64,000 nucleotides of DNA, taken from contig NZ_JAVFJK010000007.1 of NCBI RefSeq assembly GCF_030908215.1, positions 94,096 through 158,095 on the forward strand. The letters are read 5' to 3'. The stretch comes from Sinomonas sp. ASV486. GTDB lineage: Bacteria > Actinomycetota > Actinomycetes > Actinomycetales > Micrococcaceae. Numbering within the stretch: position 1 is the stretch's first letter; every line of letters starts with the position of its first letter. The position numbers and the translations under genes are program-made. Below the pieces are notes generated by a model. It saw nothing but the letters and a program-made list of their open reading frames with translations. It did not search any database and had not been told where the DNA came from. Positions 1 to 10,961 of this stretch are shown in pieces.

Positions 1-45
1 CCCGGCGTCGTGCGTCACCCGTGCTTTTGGAGCGGCTTGCGGACC

Positions 46-2217
46 CTACTTCTTCCCGGGCGTGATCAGGCTGGGGGGCGGAGCGTCGAACGGGCCGCGA
101 TCGTAGAGCCCGATGGCCTTCTGCATGTAGTAGGCCCACTGCGGGCCGGCGATGTACGCGCCGTCGACCACGGGCCAGAAGCGCCCGTTGACGATCACAT
201 TCCGGCCGAGGTGATCCTCGGGGTTCCCCAGCGCCTCGCCGAAGTAGGATGCGGTCGCGAGGCCCCGCGTGTAGCCAATGACCCAGGTCTCGCTGTTGAA
301 CTCGTTCGTGCCGGTCTTGGCGGCGTCGGGCACGCCGAGGTAGATGGTCTTGCCGGCGTTGTCCTTGATGTTGTAGCCCGAGCCCTTGGTCAGCACATCC
401 TGCAGGACGTTCGTCACGGCCTTTGCCACGTCAGGCTTGATGGACCCGGGCTGGCATGCCTGGGCCTGGCCGCCGATCCGCTTGCCGTGCGAGTCGGTGA
501 CGTCAGTGATCGACCACGGCGCGCAGTACGTACCGTTCGCCGCGAACGTGGCGTAGGCGGAGGCCATCGTCAGGGGGGCGATGTTCGGGCCGCCGAGCAG
601 GTTGCCGAGCACGGACATGTCGAGCTTCGCGCCAGCGCCCTCGCCGTTGTGCATCCCGAGCGCGTCGGCGGCGCGCTGGATGTCGCAGAAGTCATTCAGG
701 CCCGCCGCCGAGGCGAAGGTGGCCGTGTTGATGGACTGGTAGACGCCCTCGCGGACCGTCATGGGGCGGTACCACTGGGGCTCGTCATTCTGGAGGTCCC
801 CCGAGGTCCCGAGGCTGGCAACGGTAGAGGAGTCGTAGGCGCCGATGACCCGTGTGCACGTGTCCCGCCACGGGTGGTTGAGGGGGTAGCGCCGCTGCCC
901 GGCGTTGACGATCTGGTCCGTGGGCTTTCCCTCGCCGAGCCACGCGGCGAGCGTCACGGGCTTCATCGCCGAGCCCGGCTGGAATCCGCCCGCGCCACCG
1001 AGGTCGTTGCCGTTGGCATCCGTACGGTCCACGCCGAAGTTGTAGCTCGTGACGAAGTCCTTGCCCTGGCCAGGGAGTATGCGCGTGTTCTGCGCCATCG
1101 AGAGGACCCTGCCCGTGCCCGGCTGCACGGTGACCAGAGCGGTGCCCCATTTGTCCGGGTTGGGGCCCGCAGTCGAGTCGACCTGCGCCTGGGCGGGGCC
1201 CTGGAGGCGAGGATCGAGGGTCGTGGTGATCGTGAGGCCGCTGCGGGTGACCTTCTGGTAGCGCTCGTCCGGGCTCGCCCCGTACGCGGGGTCGTTGAGG
1301 ATCTGGTGCAGCACGAAGTCGCAGAAGTATTGGGCCTGGACGGCGTAGGCGCACCCCTGCCGCGGCGGATTGACCTTGAGCTCAAGCGGAGTCGCGACCG
1401 CGTCGTCGTGCTCCTTCTGGCTGATGTAGCCGTGCTTGAGCATCGCATCGAGCACGAGGTTGCGCCGCTCGACCGAGGGGCCCGGGCGGGCTGTCGGGTC
1501 GTAGACGCTCGGGCCGTTGACCACTCCCGCGAGGAGTGCCGCCTGGGGGAGCGTGAGGTCCTTCGCGTTGACCGAGAAGAAGTACTGGCTCGCGGCCTGG
1601 ATGCCGTACGCATGCGTGTTGAAGAAGACGATGTTGAGGTAGCCGGCGAGGATGTCGTCCTTCGAGTTCTTCTTCTCGAGGGCGATAGAGAGCTTCATCT
1701 CGCGCAGCTTGTCGCCGATGCTCTTCTGGCCGTTCAGCACCACGGTGGGATCCTGGCCCTGGGCCAGCAGGTTCTCCTTGAGAACGTTGGCCACGTACTG
1801 CTGCGTGAGCGTGGAGGCACCCTGCCTGTCGCCCTTGACGTTGGCGATGACGGCGCGCAGGACCCCTGCGGTGTCGATGCCTCCGTGATCGTAGAACCGG
1901 TAGTCCTCGACCGCGATGATCGCGTTCTTGATGTTGGGGGACATCGCATCGAGGCTTACCGGCGTTCGGTTCTCGTTGTAGAGGGTCGCGATTTCCGAGC
2001 CGTCGGCCGCCACCATCTTGGTCACGAGGTCCGGTGGGGAGACGCTGAGCTCGCTCGGCAGGTTGTCGAAGAACTGGACGGTGCCGTTCGTGGCGCCCCA
2101 AGTCGCGGCCGCGACCGGCATGAAGATCCCCGCCACGAGTGCTCCGCACAGGCCACTGACCGCGAGGAAGGCGATGAGTCGCCCGAAGGCGGCGGATGCG
2201 TCCTTGGCTCTCCCCAT
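46..2217 (-). CDS. Class A penicillin-binding protein (transglycosylase/transpeptidase)
   Basis: A 723-residue bifunctional peptidoglycan synthase that polymerises lipid II and cross-links the stem peptides outside the membrane. One N-terminal membrane segment (about residues 12-36) is followed by a GT51 domain with the catalytic motif EDYRFYDHGGID (E104) and GASTLTQQ (133-140). The transpeptidase domain shows GSAMKP (S416, K419), SIN (S495-N497) and KTG (634-636). No PASTA repeats follow the KTG box, and the protein ends in a short Pro-rich tail, so it is the plain PonA-like form. It starts at an ATG on the minus strand and its stop lies 45 bases from the window edge. The next minus-strand gene upstream ends 40 bases away. 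Function is well supported; which PBP paralogue it is cannot be told. Confidence 0.95.
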   Translation of the reverse strand: MGRAKDASAAFGRLIAFLAVSGLCGALVAGIFMPVAAATWGATNGTVQFFDNLPSELSVSPPDLVTKMVAADGSEIATLYNENRTPVSLDAMSPNIKNAIIAVEDYRFYDHGGIDTAGVLRAVIANVKGDRQGASTLTQQYVANVLKENLLAQGQDPTVVLNGQKSIGDKLREMKLSIALEKKNSKDDILAGYLNIVFFNTHAYGIQAASQYFFSVNAKDLTLPQAALLAGVVNGPSVYDPTARPGPSVERRNLVLDAMLKHGYISQKEHDDAVATPLELKVNPPRQGCAYAVQAQYFCDFVLHQILNDPAYGASPDERYQKVTRSGLTITTTLDPRLQGPAQAQVDSTAGPNPDKWGTALVTVQPGTGRVLSMAQNTRILPGQGKDFVTSYNFGVDRTDANGNDLGGAGGFQPGSAMKPVTLAAWLGEGKPTDQIVNAGQRRYPLNHPWRDTCTRVIGAYDSSTVASLGTSGDLQNDEPQWYRPMTVREGVYQSINTATFASAAGLNDFCDIQRAADALGMHNGEGAGAKLDMSVLGNLLGGPNIAPLTMASAYATFAANGTYCAPWSITDVTDSHGKRIGGQAQACQPGSIKPDVAKAVTNVLQDVLTKGSGYNIKDNAGKTIYLGVPDAAKTGTNEFNSETWVIGYTRGLATASYFGEALGNPEDHLGRNVIVNGRFWPVVDGAYIAGPQWAYYMQKAIGLYDRGPFDAPPPSLITPGKK

Positions 2218-2257
2218 GGTTCGATCCTAGGGGGCCAGTGTGAGGTGGACGATAACT

Positions 2258-2734
2258 TTACGGCCTCTCTTCGCCCTGCCGCTTCAGGTAGGTCTCGAGA
2301 TCGTAGGGGTTGCCGCGGTCTGGCCTCCGCGGCTCGGCCCGGGGCTCCGGGGGCGGGAGGGAGGACGCCCGCGCGGGGCCATCACGCATGTCCGGCCCCG
2401 GGTACCACGGGCGCCCGAGCAGCCGGCGCCGTCGACCTCGCGCCACCCTGGAACCGGTCCATACCAGAACGATCAGGACGAGCGGGACCCCGGCGACGCG
2501 CGCGACGTCGAGCACCGCCAGACAAAGGATCGCGACGATGAGCCACCTGGCCGCGAGGGACGCCACGGCCACAATCCTCCGCGGACGAGGCCATGCGACG
2601 ACGGAATACGGTGCTCGCTCCTGATGACTTGGGGCCTCCGGGCGCGGAACCGGCACCGGGCGTGCCGGAGCGGTGGAGCGGCGGTACGGTCGGACGTGCC
2701 GCAGGCCCCGGACTCTGTAGCGCTGGTGTCCCAC
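2258..2734 (-). CDS. Small basic membrane protein, function unknown
   Basis: A 158-residue protein that I do not recognise. The start is taken as a GTG because a GGAGG lies a few bases upstream; an open frame runs further upstream but overlaps the oppositely oriented YqeY gene. The first 50 residues are rich in Arg and Pro, residues about 55-88 form one long or two short membrane segments (WLIVAILCLAVLDV and VPLVLIVLVW are visible), and the C-terminal tail is Arg/Pro-rich, ending in an acidic-basic stretch YLKRQGEERP. It lies 40 bases upstream of the penicillin-binding protein on the same strand, so co-transcription is likely, and diverges from the YqeY gene. A topology-only description is all that can be supported. 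Confidence 0.6.
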   Translation of the reverse strand: MGHQRYRVRGLRHVRPYRRSTAPARPVPVPRPEAPSHQERAPYSVVAWPRPRRIVAVASLAARWLIVAILCLAVLDVARVAGVPLVLIVLVWTGSRVARGRRRRLLGRPWYPGPDMRDGPARASSLPPPEPRAEPRRPDRGNPYDLETYLKRQGEERP

Positions 2735-2834
2735 GGGGACCTCCTCAAGGCTTCTTCCATTGTAGGAGCGCCTACCCTTGAGGCAGACGGTCCGTGGACA
2801 GACGCGGAAGGCCAACAGACAGAGGAAGGTGCAC

Positions 2835-3299
2835 ATGCCCACGCTCAAGGAGCGGCTCCAGGCCGACGTCGTGACCCACATGAAGTCCGGCAACAAGACC
2901 GCACTGATCACAGTGCGCAACGTGCTCGGCGAGATCGAGACGCGGGAGAAGTCGGGGAAGGAGCCGGTGACGCTCGACGACGCCCAGCTCACCTCGCTGC
3001 TGCAGAAGGAGGCGTCCAAGCGCCGCGAGACCGCGGAGATCTACGCCACGGCGGGGGAGGACGACCGCGCGGCCGCGGAGGTGGCCGAGGCCGAGGTCAT
3101 CGAGGCCTACCTGCCGGCCCCGCTCACGCGCGAGGACGTCGAGAAGATCGTCGATGACGCCATCGCGGCCCTGGCCGCGGACGGCACCGAGCCCACCATG
3201 CGGCAGATGGGCCAGGTCATGAAGCCCGTCACCGCCGAGGTGGCCGGCCGATTCGACGGCAAGGCGGTCAGTGAGATCGTCCGGGCGAAGCTCGCCTAG
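2835..3299 (+). CDS. GatB/YqeY domain protein
   Basis: A 154-residue YqeY-family protein. It resembles the C-terminal tRNA-binding domain of GatB but stands alone; its physiological role is not established. The ATG chosen gives MPTLKERLQ, the usual family start, with AGAGGAAGG just upstream. The family features KxxALITVRNVLGEIE (N-terminal helical half), EAEVIEAYLPAPLTREDVEKI and MRQMGQVMKPV near the C-terminus are all present, and the length is normal. It is divergently arranged with the small membrane protein gene and stands alone otherwise, about 100 bases before the secreted-protein gene. Confidence 0.92.
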   Translation: MPTLKERLQADVVTHMKSGNKTALITVRNVLGEIETREKSGKEPVTLDDAQLTSLLQKEASKRRETAEIYATAGEDDRAAAEVAEAEVIEAYLPAPLTREDVEKIVDDAIAALAADGTEPTMRQMGQVMKPVTAEVAGRFDGKAVSEIVRAKLA

Positions 3300-3395
3300 G
3301 CTCAGCTCAGCTTCTTCTCGCGGAGCCCGGCGACGCCTATCATCGCGTCAGGGACCTCACCCCAATGGTCCCGCCCGCTGCGAGAAGGGCACACC

Positions 3396-4328
3396 GTGGC
3401 TGCTTCAGAAGCTGTTCGCCGTACCGCATACGCTGTCTCCGCGCTCCTCCTCGCAGCCGTCCTGGCTGCGCCCAGCGCAACGGCGGCGCGGCCGGAACCC
3501 GATCCGGCAGGCAACGCGCACGTGAGCCTTGCACGCGGTGTTCCGCCGCGGCAGGCCCGCGCCACCCAGTCGCCCGATATGACCTACCACGGCGGCACCA
3601 TCCTGGACGTTGTGCCGGATGTTCGCGCCATCTTCTGGGGGACGACGTGGCCGACCGACGCGGGCGATAAGATCTCGGGCCTCGACCGTTTCTATGGCGG
3701 CATGAGCGCGAGCGAGTACGCGCGCACCTCGGACGAGTACACGCAGTCCGGGCCAGTCGCGGTGACGTCCACCATGACGTACAACGGGCACGTGCAGGAC
3801 AGCTCGCCCGCCTCGTCCTCGCAGTCCGCGGTCCTCGCCGAGGTCGGGAGGGCCATCACCAACCCGGATACGTCCGGTCGCGGCTACTACGCCGTCTACA
3901 CCGACATTCCCCGGGGCCGCGCTCGGTACTGCGCGTGGCACTCCGACGGGACCGTCAACGGTTTCCATGTCCAGTACGCCTTCTTCTTCAAGCTCGACGG
4001 CGACCCGGGCTGCGACCCGAACTCCACGGTCAGCGGCGAGAGCCAAGGCCTCCAGGCGCTAGCGAACGTGAGCGGGCACGAGCTGAGCGAGGCTCGGACG
4101 GACCCCAACCTCAACGCCTGGTATGACGGGTCAGGGAGCGAGAACGCGGACAAGTGCGCCTGGTCCTTCGGCTCGGACTACGTGACGTTCGCGAACAAGA
4201 CCCAATGGAAGATCCAGGGGAACTGGAGCAACTGGGCCTACGACAACCAGAAGGGCTACGCCAATCTGTCTGGTCAGAACGGCTGCCTCGACGGCGGAGG
4301 CTACAGACTGTCGGCCTCATTCGGCTGA
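3396..4328 (+). CDS. Secreted HExxE-motif protein (EXORDIUM/phosphate-induced-like)
   Basis: A 310-residue exported protein starting at a GTG with GAGAAGGG upstream. Residues 1-31 form a signal peptide (hydrophobic AYAVSALLLAAVLAAP, cleavage near ATA-A). The mature part begins with YHGGTIL...IFWG (64-82), reminiscent of EXORDIUM-like phosphate-induced proteins. At 228-236 it carries HELSEARTD, an HExxE metal-binding signature with a following Asp, then NADKCAW; Cys179, Cys206, Cys254 and Cys297 may form disulfides. The family's activity is unknown to me; the motif suggests a zinc-dependent hydrolase-like fold, but catalysis is an inference. It is followed by a strong terminator hairpin. Confidence 0.7.
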   Translation: MAASEAVRRTAYAVSALLLAAVLAAPSATAARPEPDPAGNAHVSLARGVPPRQARATQSPDMTYHGGTILDVVPDVRAIFWGTTWPTDAGDKISGLDRFYGGMSASEYARTSDEYTQSGPVAVTSTMTYNGHVQDSSPASSSQSAVLAEVGRAITNPDTSGRGYYAVYTDIPRGRARYCAWHSDGTVNGFHVQYAFFFKLDGDPGCDPNSTVSGESQGLQALANVSGHELSEARTDPNLNAWYDGSGSENADKCAWSFGSDYVTFANKTQWKIQGNWSNWAYDNQKGYANLSGQNGCLDGGGYRLSASFG

Positions 4329-4347
4329 CGCGCACGGCGTCCGGTGA

Positions 4348-4383
4348 GCGCACGACGGCGGGTGGGCACCCGCCGTCGTGCGC
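4348..4383. terminator. Bidirectional hairpin terminator
   Basis: Seventeen bases (4348-4364) pair perfectly with 4367-4383, a GC-rich stem with a tiny loop, placed between the convergent secreted-protein and yciO genes. There is no U-tract, which is common for actinobacterial terminators. Confidence 0.75.
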
Positions 4384-4414
4384 GCCTCCCGGCTGCGGCT
4401 ATTGGACGCTGTGG

Positions 4415-5035
4415 CTATTCGAAGCGGCTCGGGTCGCCGGCACCGTAGCGGGCGATCTCGGCGGCACCGGAGGTGAAGTCAACCACGGTAGTGGGCTCCG
4501 ACCCGCACTCGCCGGCGTCGATCACGGCGTCCAGGACGTTGTCGAGCCGTTCCTTGATCTCCCAGCCATCCGTGAGCGGATCCTCATCCCCCGGCAGGAG
4601 CAGGGTCGAGGAGAGGAGGGGCTCGCCGAGCTCCCTCAGCAGTGCCCGGACCACGGAGTGGTCGGGGATACGCACGCCCACCGACTTCTTCTTGGGGTGC
4701 AGCATGCGCTTGGGAACCTCCCGCGTAGCCGGGAGGATGAACGTATAGGGGCCCGGCGTAACGGCCTTGATGGCCCTGAACACGTCGTTGGGCATCTCGA
4801 CGAGCTGCCCGAGCTGGGCGAATTCGGCGCACACGAGCGTGAAGTGGTGCTTGTCGTCGAGATGCCTGATCTGGCGGATCCGGTCCAGTGCCTCGCGGTT
4901 GCCCATCATCGCCCCGAGGGCATAGCACGAGTCCGTCGGATAGGCGATGAGACCCCCCTCCCGCAGGATCTGCACGACCTGGGCTATCGACCGGGGCTGC
5001 GGATCGACCGGGTGGACATCGAAGAATCTGGCCAT
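4415..5035 (-). CDS. yciO: YciO-type Sua5/YrdC-fold protein
   Basis: A 206-residue protein of the Sua5/YciO/YrdC superfamily, whose best-known members make threonylcarbamoyl-AMP for tRNA t6A. I place it closer to YciO than to TsaC/Sua5: it starts MARFFDVHPVDPQPR, carries GLIAYPTDSCYALG (37-50), IRQIRHLDDKHHFTLVC, PGPYTFILPAT and GVRIPDH, and lacks a Sua5 C-terminal domain. YciO proteins are weakly active or of uncertain role in t6A, so the specific reaction is not assumed. An upstream in-frame ATG would add 10 residues, but the internal ATG matches the family. It is convergent with the secreted HExxE gene. Confidence 0.88.
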   Translation of the reverse strand: MARFFDVHPVDPQPRSIAQVVQILREGGLIAYPTDSCYALGAMMGNREALDRIRQIRHLDDKHHFTLVCAEFAQLGQLVEMPNDVFRAIKAVTPGPYTFILPATREVPKRMLHPKKKSVGVRIPDHSVVRALLRELGEPLLSSTLLLPGDEDPLTDGWEIKERLDNVLDAVIDAGECGSEPTTVVDFTSGAAEIARYGAGDPSRFE

Positions 5036-5117
5036 GGCGGCCAGCCTACGCCAGCGAATCCGCAACTCTCCGAGACCGCGGACGAGAAATGTCGGACCCC
5101 GTCTCTAGCCTCGTTGT

Positions 5118-5372
5118 ATGAGCACAGCAGCAGTCGCCAACCCCGCCTCGAGCGACGTCAGGACCCGCCCGGGCGCCGGGCATACAGAGCGCCCTCGTCT
5201 CTCCCTCCTCGAGGAAGCCTGCAGCGACTGCGGCCGTGCCCTAGCCCTGTTGGAGGATGCGGTGTGCGCGAGCTGTGCCGATCTCGCTGCCCACTCGTGG
5301 TGTCGGGACTGCGGCGCAGTGCTGGCCGATGGCGACCTCGAGGCCGGCGCATGCGCCGATTGCACGGCCTGA
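5118..5372 (+). CDS. Cys-rich mini-protein with four CxxC knuckles
   Basis: An 84-residue ORF that I do not recognise by family. Its C-terminal two thirds contain four CxxC pairs (C35/C38, C50/C53, C62/C65, C79/C82), as in a double zinc ribbon; the first 30 residues are probably disordered. The spacing and high third-position GC argue for a real gene. No Shine-Dalgarno sequence precedes the ATG, but TAGCCT at 5107-5112 stands six bases before it, as expected for a -10 box of a leaderless transcript. Zinc binding is an inference from the cysteine pattern; partner and role are unknown. Confidence 0.65.
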   Translation: MSTAAVANPASSDVRTRPGAGHTERPRLSLLEEACSDCGRALALLEDAVCASCADLAAHSWCRDCGAVLADGDLEAGACADCTA

Positions 5373-5443
5373 GCTCCGCCCATGGAAGACTCCGAACCAC
5401 CGTCCCGTCGCTTTCCTAGCCCTTGGGATCAGGCCCCCGCACG

Positions 5444-6319
5444 ATGATGGGGCCCCACCACGCGGCCTGTGGCGCAGCAGCCTGGGTCGCGTTGACTACG
5501 CGTGTCCACTACGACCTGACGTTCGTGACGGCGCTGTTCCCTCCCGAGGCGGGCCTTGGGAAGGTGGCGTTCGACATCGGGTGGCCGATCTTCGAGGGGA
5601 CCCCCACGAGCGTCATCGTGGGCGCCCTCGTCACGGCCGGCGCCGCCCTCCTGCCCGACGCAGACCACCGCAGCGCGACGATCGCCCAGTCGCTCCCGCC
5701 CGTCTCGAACGTGGTGTGCGCGAGCGTCGGGGCGATCGCCGGTGGTCATCGCAATGGCACGCACTCCCTTGTGGGCATCGCCGCGTTCGTTGCGATGGCG
5801 TGGTTCGCCGGCCGCTGGACGGTCGAGACACCGCTGTGGGGCACGGTGTACGTCGGGACCGGACTCGTCTCGCTCCTGCTGGTCTCGTTCGCGGCGAAGG
5901 TCCTCGGCATCCTTCCGGACGGCGTGAAGAAGCTTCCCTGGGTCCTTTCCCTGCCGCTGGCCGCCTTCGTCGCCCTCAATGCGCCCGACCAGCAGGACTG
6001 GTTCCCGCTCGCCGTCGGCATCGGCGCGGCCGTGCACATTGCCGGGGACCTGCTGACCACCGGGGGCTGCAACCTGATCTGGCCGCTGCGCTTCCGACGG
6101 CCCACGTTCATGCACAAGACCCCGATCATCCGGACGGTGTGGCGGCGGGGTGGCCACCTCTCCCTCCCGATCCTCGGCGACGCGGGCTCGTGGCGGGAGT
6201 GGCTCATGCTGGTCCCCGTCAGCCTGTACGCGATCATCGGCGTTGGCACCGCCGTCGCGGAGCTCGGCCGCGGAGGCCTCGTGTGGGCCAGCGCCCTGTG
6301 GGGGATCGTGTCCCGATGA
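5444..6319 (+). CDS. YdjM/DUF457-type membrane metal-dependent hydrolase
   Basis: A roughly 291-residue polytopic membrane protein of the YdjM family (predicted membrane-bound metal-dependent hydrolase). Landmarks are MMGPHHAACGAAAW at the start, GAALLPDADHRSA (metal-binding DxDH) at about 71-83, GGHRNGTHSLVG (HR...THS), a central hydrophobic region and a second His region AVHIAGDLLTTGGC. These His/Asp positions are the family's expected ligands. A TTG seven codons upstream is also in frame, but the double ATG matches the family start. It precedes tex by 58 bases on the same strand. E. coli YdjM is SOS-regulated; no such site is evident here. Confidence 0.85.
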   Translation: MMGPHHAACGAAAWVALTTRVHYDLTFVTALFPPEAGLGKVAFDIGWPIFEGTPTSVIVGALVTAGAALLPDADHRSATIAQSLPPVSNVVCASVGAIAGGHRNGTHSLVGIAAFVAMAWFAGRWTVETPLWGTVYVGTGLVSLLLVSFAAKVLGILPDGVKKLPWVLSLPLAAFVALNAPDQQDWFPLAVGIGAAVHIAGDLLTTGGCNLIWPLRFRRPTFMHKTPIIRTVWRRGGHLSLPILGDAGSWREWLMLVPVSLYAIIGVGTAVAELGRGGLVWASALWGIVSR

Positions 6320-6377
6320 CGGCAGCCATCGCGAGCGACGGTCGAGCAATGTCGGTGGAGTAGGGCACAGTAGAACG

Positions 6378-8960
<2,583 letters not shown>

Positions 8961-9027
8961 CGGGCCGGCAAGGTCAGGAGGGGAGAGCGTTCGCCTGCCG
9001 TTTCCGGAGGGCTTGTATGGTGGGGCG

Positions 9028-9669
9028 GTGACCGACCCTGTGCTCCTTACCGGCTCCCGCGTGATCCTGCGGGACTGGACGCCCCGCGACATCGAGGCGT
9101 TGCGTCACTGGATCGTCCCGCCCCCGACCGGCATGCACGACTGGCAGCTCTACGACGGCCCCTACTACTCCCGCTGGACGGCCGAGGGCGCGGACGGATG
9201 GTGCGCCTCGCTCGCGAAGCGCGCGCACGACGGCGACTGGCCGGCCGTGCGCGAGCACCTCGCCATTGCGGACGCGGCCTCGGGCGAGTTCATCGGTCAG
9301 GTCTCCTGGTACTGGCACGAGCGGCCGAGTGCGGGGTCAGAGGACGGCACCGCTCTCCTGCCGTGGCGGCGCCTCGGGCTCGCCATCTACGACCCCGCCC
9401 ACTGGTCCGGCGGCTATGGCACCGAGGCCCTGACCTTGTGGACCGGCTACCTGTTCGGGGCCACGGACAGTGACCGGCTCGACTTCGCCACCTGGAGCGG
9501 CAATGAGGGCATGTGCCGCATCGGGGTGAAGCTTGGGTTCACCGAGGAGGCCCGGTTCAGGAAGGCCCGCAAGGTGCGGGGCGAGCTCTTCGACGACGTG
9601 GTCTTCGGCGTGCTGCGCGAGGAGTGGGAGGCCCGCGGAGTAGAAAGGATGGGCAACAGTGTTGGCTGA
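9028..9669 (+). CDS. GNAT-family N-acetyltransferase
   Basis: A 213-residue RimJ/RimL-type acetyltransferase transferring acetyl from acetyl-CoA to an unknown amine. It opens with LTGSRVILRDWTPRDIEALRHW, typical of the family, contains the acetyl-CoA region around YDPAHWSGGYGTEALTLW (motif A, with GYGTEA) and ends with GVKLGFTEEARFRKARKV (motif B). The GTG start follows a G-rich leader. The stop codon overlaps the next gene by 11 bases, so the two are translationally coupled. Substrate is not predictable. Confidence 0.88.
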   Translation: MTDPVLLTGSRVILRDWTPRDIEALRHWIVPPPTGMHDWQLYDGPYYSRWTAEGADGWCASLAKRAHDGDWPAVREHLAIADAASGEFIGQVSWYWHERPSAGSEDGTALLPWRRLGLAIYDPAHWSGGYGTEALTLWTGYLFGATDSDRLDFATWSGNEGMCRIGVKLGFTEEARFRKARKVRGELFDDVVFGVLREEWEARGVERMGNSVG

Positions 9670-10405
9670 CGAGCTTGGTTTGGTGACCGAGGAACTGCCA
9701 GTCGTCGAGGCTACGAGCGCTACACCGGCCGCGGGTGGTTCAGTGGGAGCGGAGGCGCCGCGACGGCCGCGGGCAGCTGGCCCCCGGGTCAAGCCGACGG
9801 TGTGGGTGGTCTCGGCCTCAGCCGTTGCCCTCGTCTGCGTGGGGATCGCCCTTGCACCCGTGGCTGTGATTGTCGCCGCGGCGATCGTGCTCGGGACAGC
9901 CCTGTTCTGGAAGTCGCACGCCCAACGGTCGGTTGGCGCCACGTTCGTCCCGACGGCCGCGATCTGGAGTGCCCTGATCGCGATCCTGCTCGCCGTCGGC
10001 GCCGTCTCGTTCCAGGCCTTCGCCGGGACGTGGAACTCGGCGCTCGCCGGTACTGCCGTGGGCAGCCGGTTGCCGTCGGGCTCGTCCGCAACGCAGGGAT
10101 CCGTCCCTTCGCCGTCGTCCTCCGCAACCGCGACCGGACTGACCACCGCGACCGCGCTCAACCCTCCCACGAGCGTTGCGACCCCTAGCCCGTCGGTCCC
10201 AGCAGTTCCCGTCGGGGTGGCGCCCCCGGCCCCGACGCCCGCGGCCGTCGCGCCCGTCCCGGCAGCCACGCCCCAGCCCACTCCGAGCTACCGGAACTGC
10301 AAAGCCGTGCACGCAGCGGGCATCGCATCGCTCTTGCCCGGCGACCCCGGCTACAGCACCAGGCTGGACGTGAACAACAACGGTGTGGCCTGCGCCGGCG
10401 ACTGA
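9659..10405 (+). CDS. Membrane protein with C-terminal Excalibur calcium-binding domain
   Basis: A 248-residue protein starting with a GTG inside the end of the acetyltransferase gene. Residues about 47-84 and 100-122 are hydrophobic and form two to three membrane segments. A long Pro/Ser/Ala/Thr-rich linker (about 135-210) then carries the C-terminal Excalibur domain: YRNCKAVHAAG...LPGDPGYS..LDVNNNGVAC, with paired cysteines and the DxNNNGxAC loop that resembles a calcium-binding EF loop. These domains are extracellular and often sit on wall or nuclease proteins. No enzymatic domain is present here. Confidence 0.85.
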   Translation: MLADELGLVTEELPVVEATSATPAAGGSVGAEAPRRPRAAGPRVKPTVWVVSASAVALVCVGIALAPVAVIVAAAIVLGTALFWKSHAQRSVGATFVPTAAIWSALIAILLAVGAVSFQAFAGTWNSALAGTAVGSRLPSGSSATQGSVPSPSSSATATGLTTATALNPPTSVATPSPSVPAVPVGVAPPAPTPAAVAPVPAATPQPTPSYRNCKAVHAAGIASLLPGDPGYSTRLDVNNNGVACAGD

Positions 10406-10581
10406 CATCCGCCGCACGGCACGTCTGCGCAGCACTGCACGTCCGGGGCCCGGTGCTGGACGCCCGCTGACCACGTGGCCAGGATCACAGATGAACACTC
10501 GGATCTGCGATCATTTCGAGGATTTGGCGCGTCAGAATTGACGTGGGTCCCAACTGGGTGGGGCCTAGAGTGAGTGGAGCC

Positions 10582-10770
10582 ATGTTCGAGTTCAACCTTC
10601 AGACCGCCGTTTTCTTCGGCACCGTCGCCCTCGGGGCGCTGCTATTCGTGACCGGCGTCGTGGCCTTCGTCGGCACGGCAGTGATGCTGGGTGCGTTCCG
10701 CGCCCTCAAGCGTTCCACGGAGGCGTTGCGGGGGCGGCTTCACCACGACCAGTCCCGGATAGCAGGCTGA
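10582..10770 (+). CDS. Small single-pass membrane protein
   Basis: A 62-residue ORF: MFEFNLQTAV, then about 35 hydrophobic residues (VALGALLFVTGVVAFVGTAV) and a basic tail. The ATG has GTGGAG four bases upstream, and a longer in-frame GTG at 10543 is less likely. The topology is probably one or two membrane helices with a cytoplasmic Arg-rich end. Family unknown. It is followed by the anomalous G/C block. Confidence 0.6.
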   Translation: MFEFNLQTAVFFGTVALGALLFVTGVVAFVGTAVMLGAFRALKRSTEALRGRLHHDQSRIAG

Positions 10771-10796
10771 GCTGCCCGCATAGGTCCGTCATCGAG

Positions 10797-10945
10797 AGGA
10801 GGGGCCCCCCACCCCCCCGCGCGGGGCCCCGCCCACCGGGGGGGTGAGGGGTGGGGCCCGGGCCGGGCCGGGGGGGGGGTGCCGTGCCCGCTTGGGCGCC
10901 TCCGGTCTTGGGGGGCCCCGCCCCCCCCCGGCGCGGCGCCCCTCC
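10797..10945. other. G/C homopolymer block between convergent genes
   Basis: About 150 bases made almost entirely of G and C, with runs such as nine to ten Gs or Cs. Hand counts give 55 of 60 and 52 of 60 G/C on two lines. It contains GGGGCCCC-type complementary runs and lies exactly between the convergent small membrane protein and phosphoesterase genes, where a terminator is expected. I read it as a terminator region with poorly resolved sequence, not as a gene. Confidence 0.6.
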
Positions 10946-10961
10946 ATCGTTCGATAGCAGG

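Noticed and set aside
10..2541. 843-residue plus-strand open frame
   Set aside because: It runs antisense to the penicillin-binding protein, whose motifs are complete; long antisense frames are usual at this GC content.
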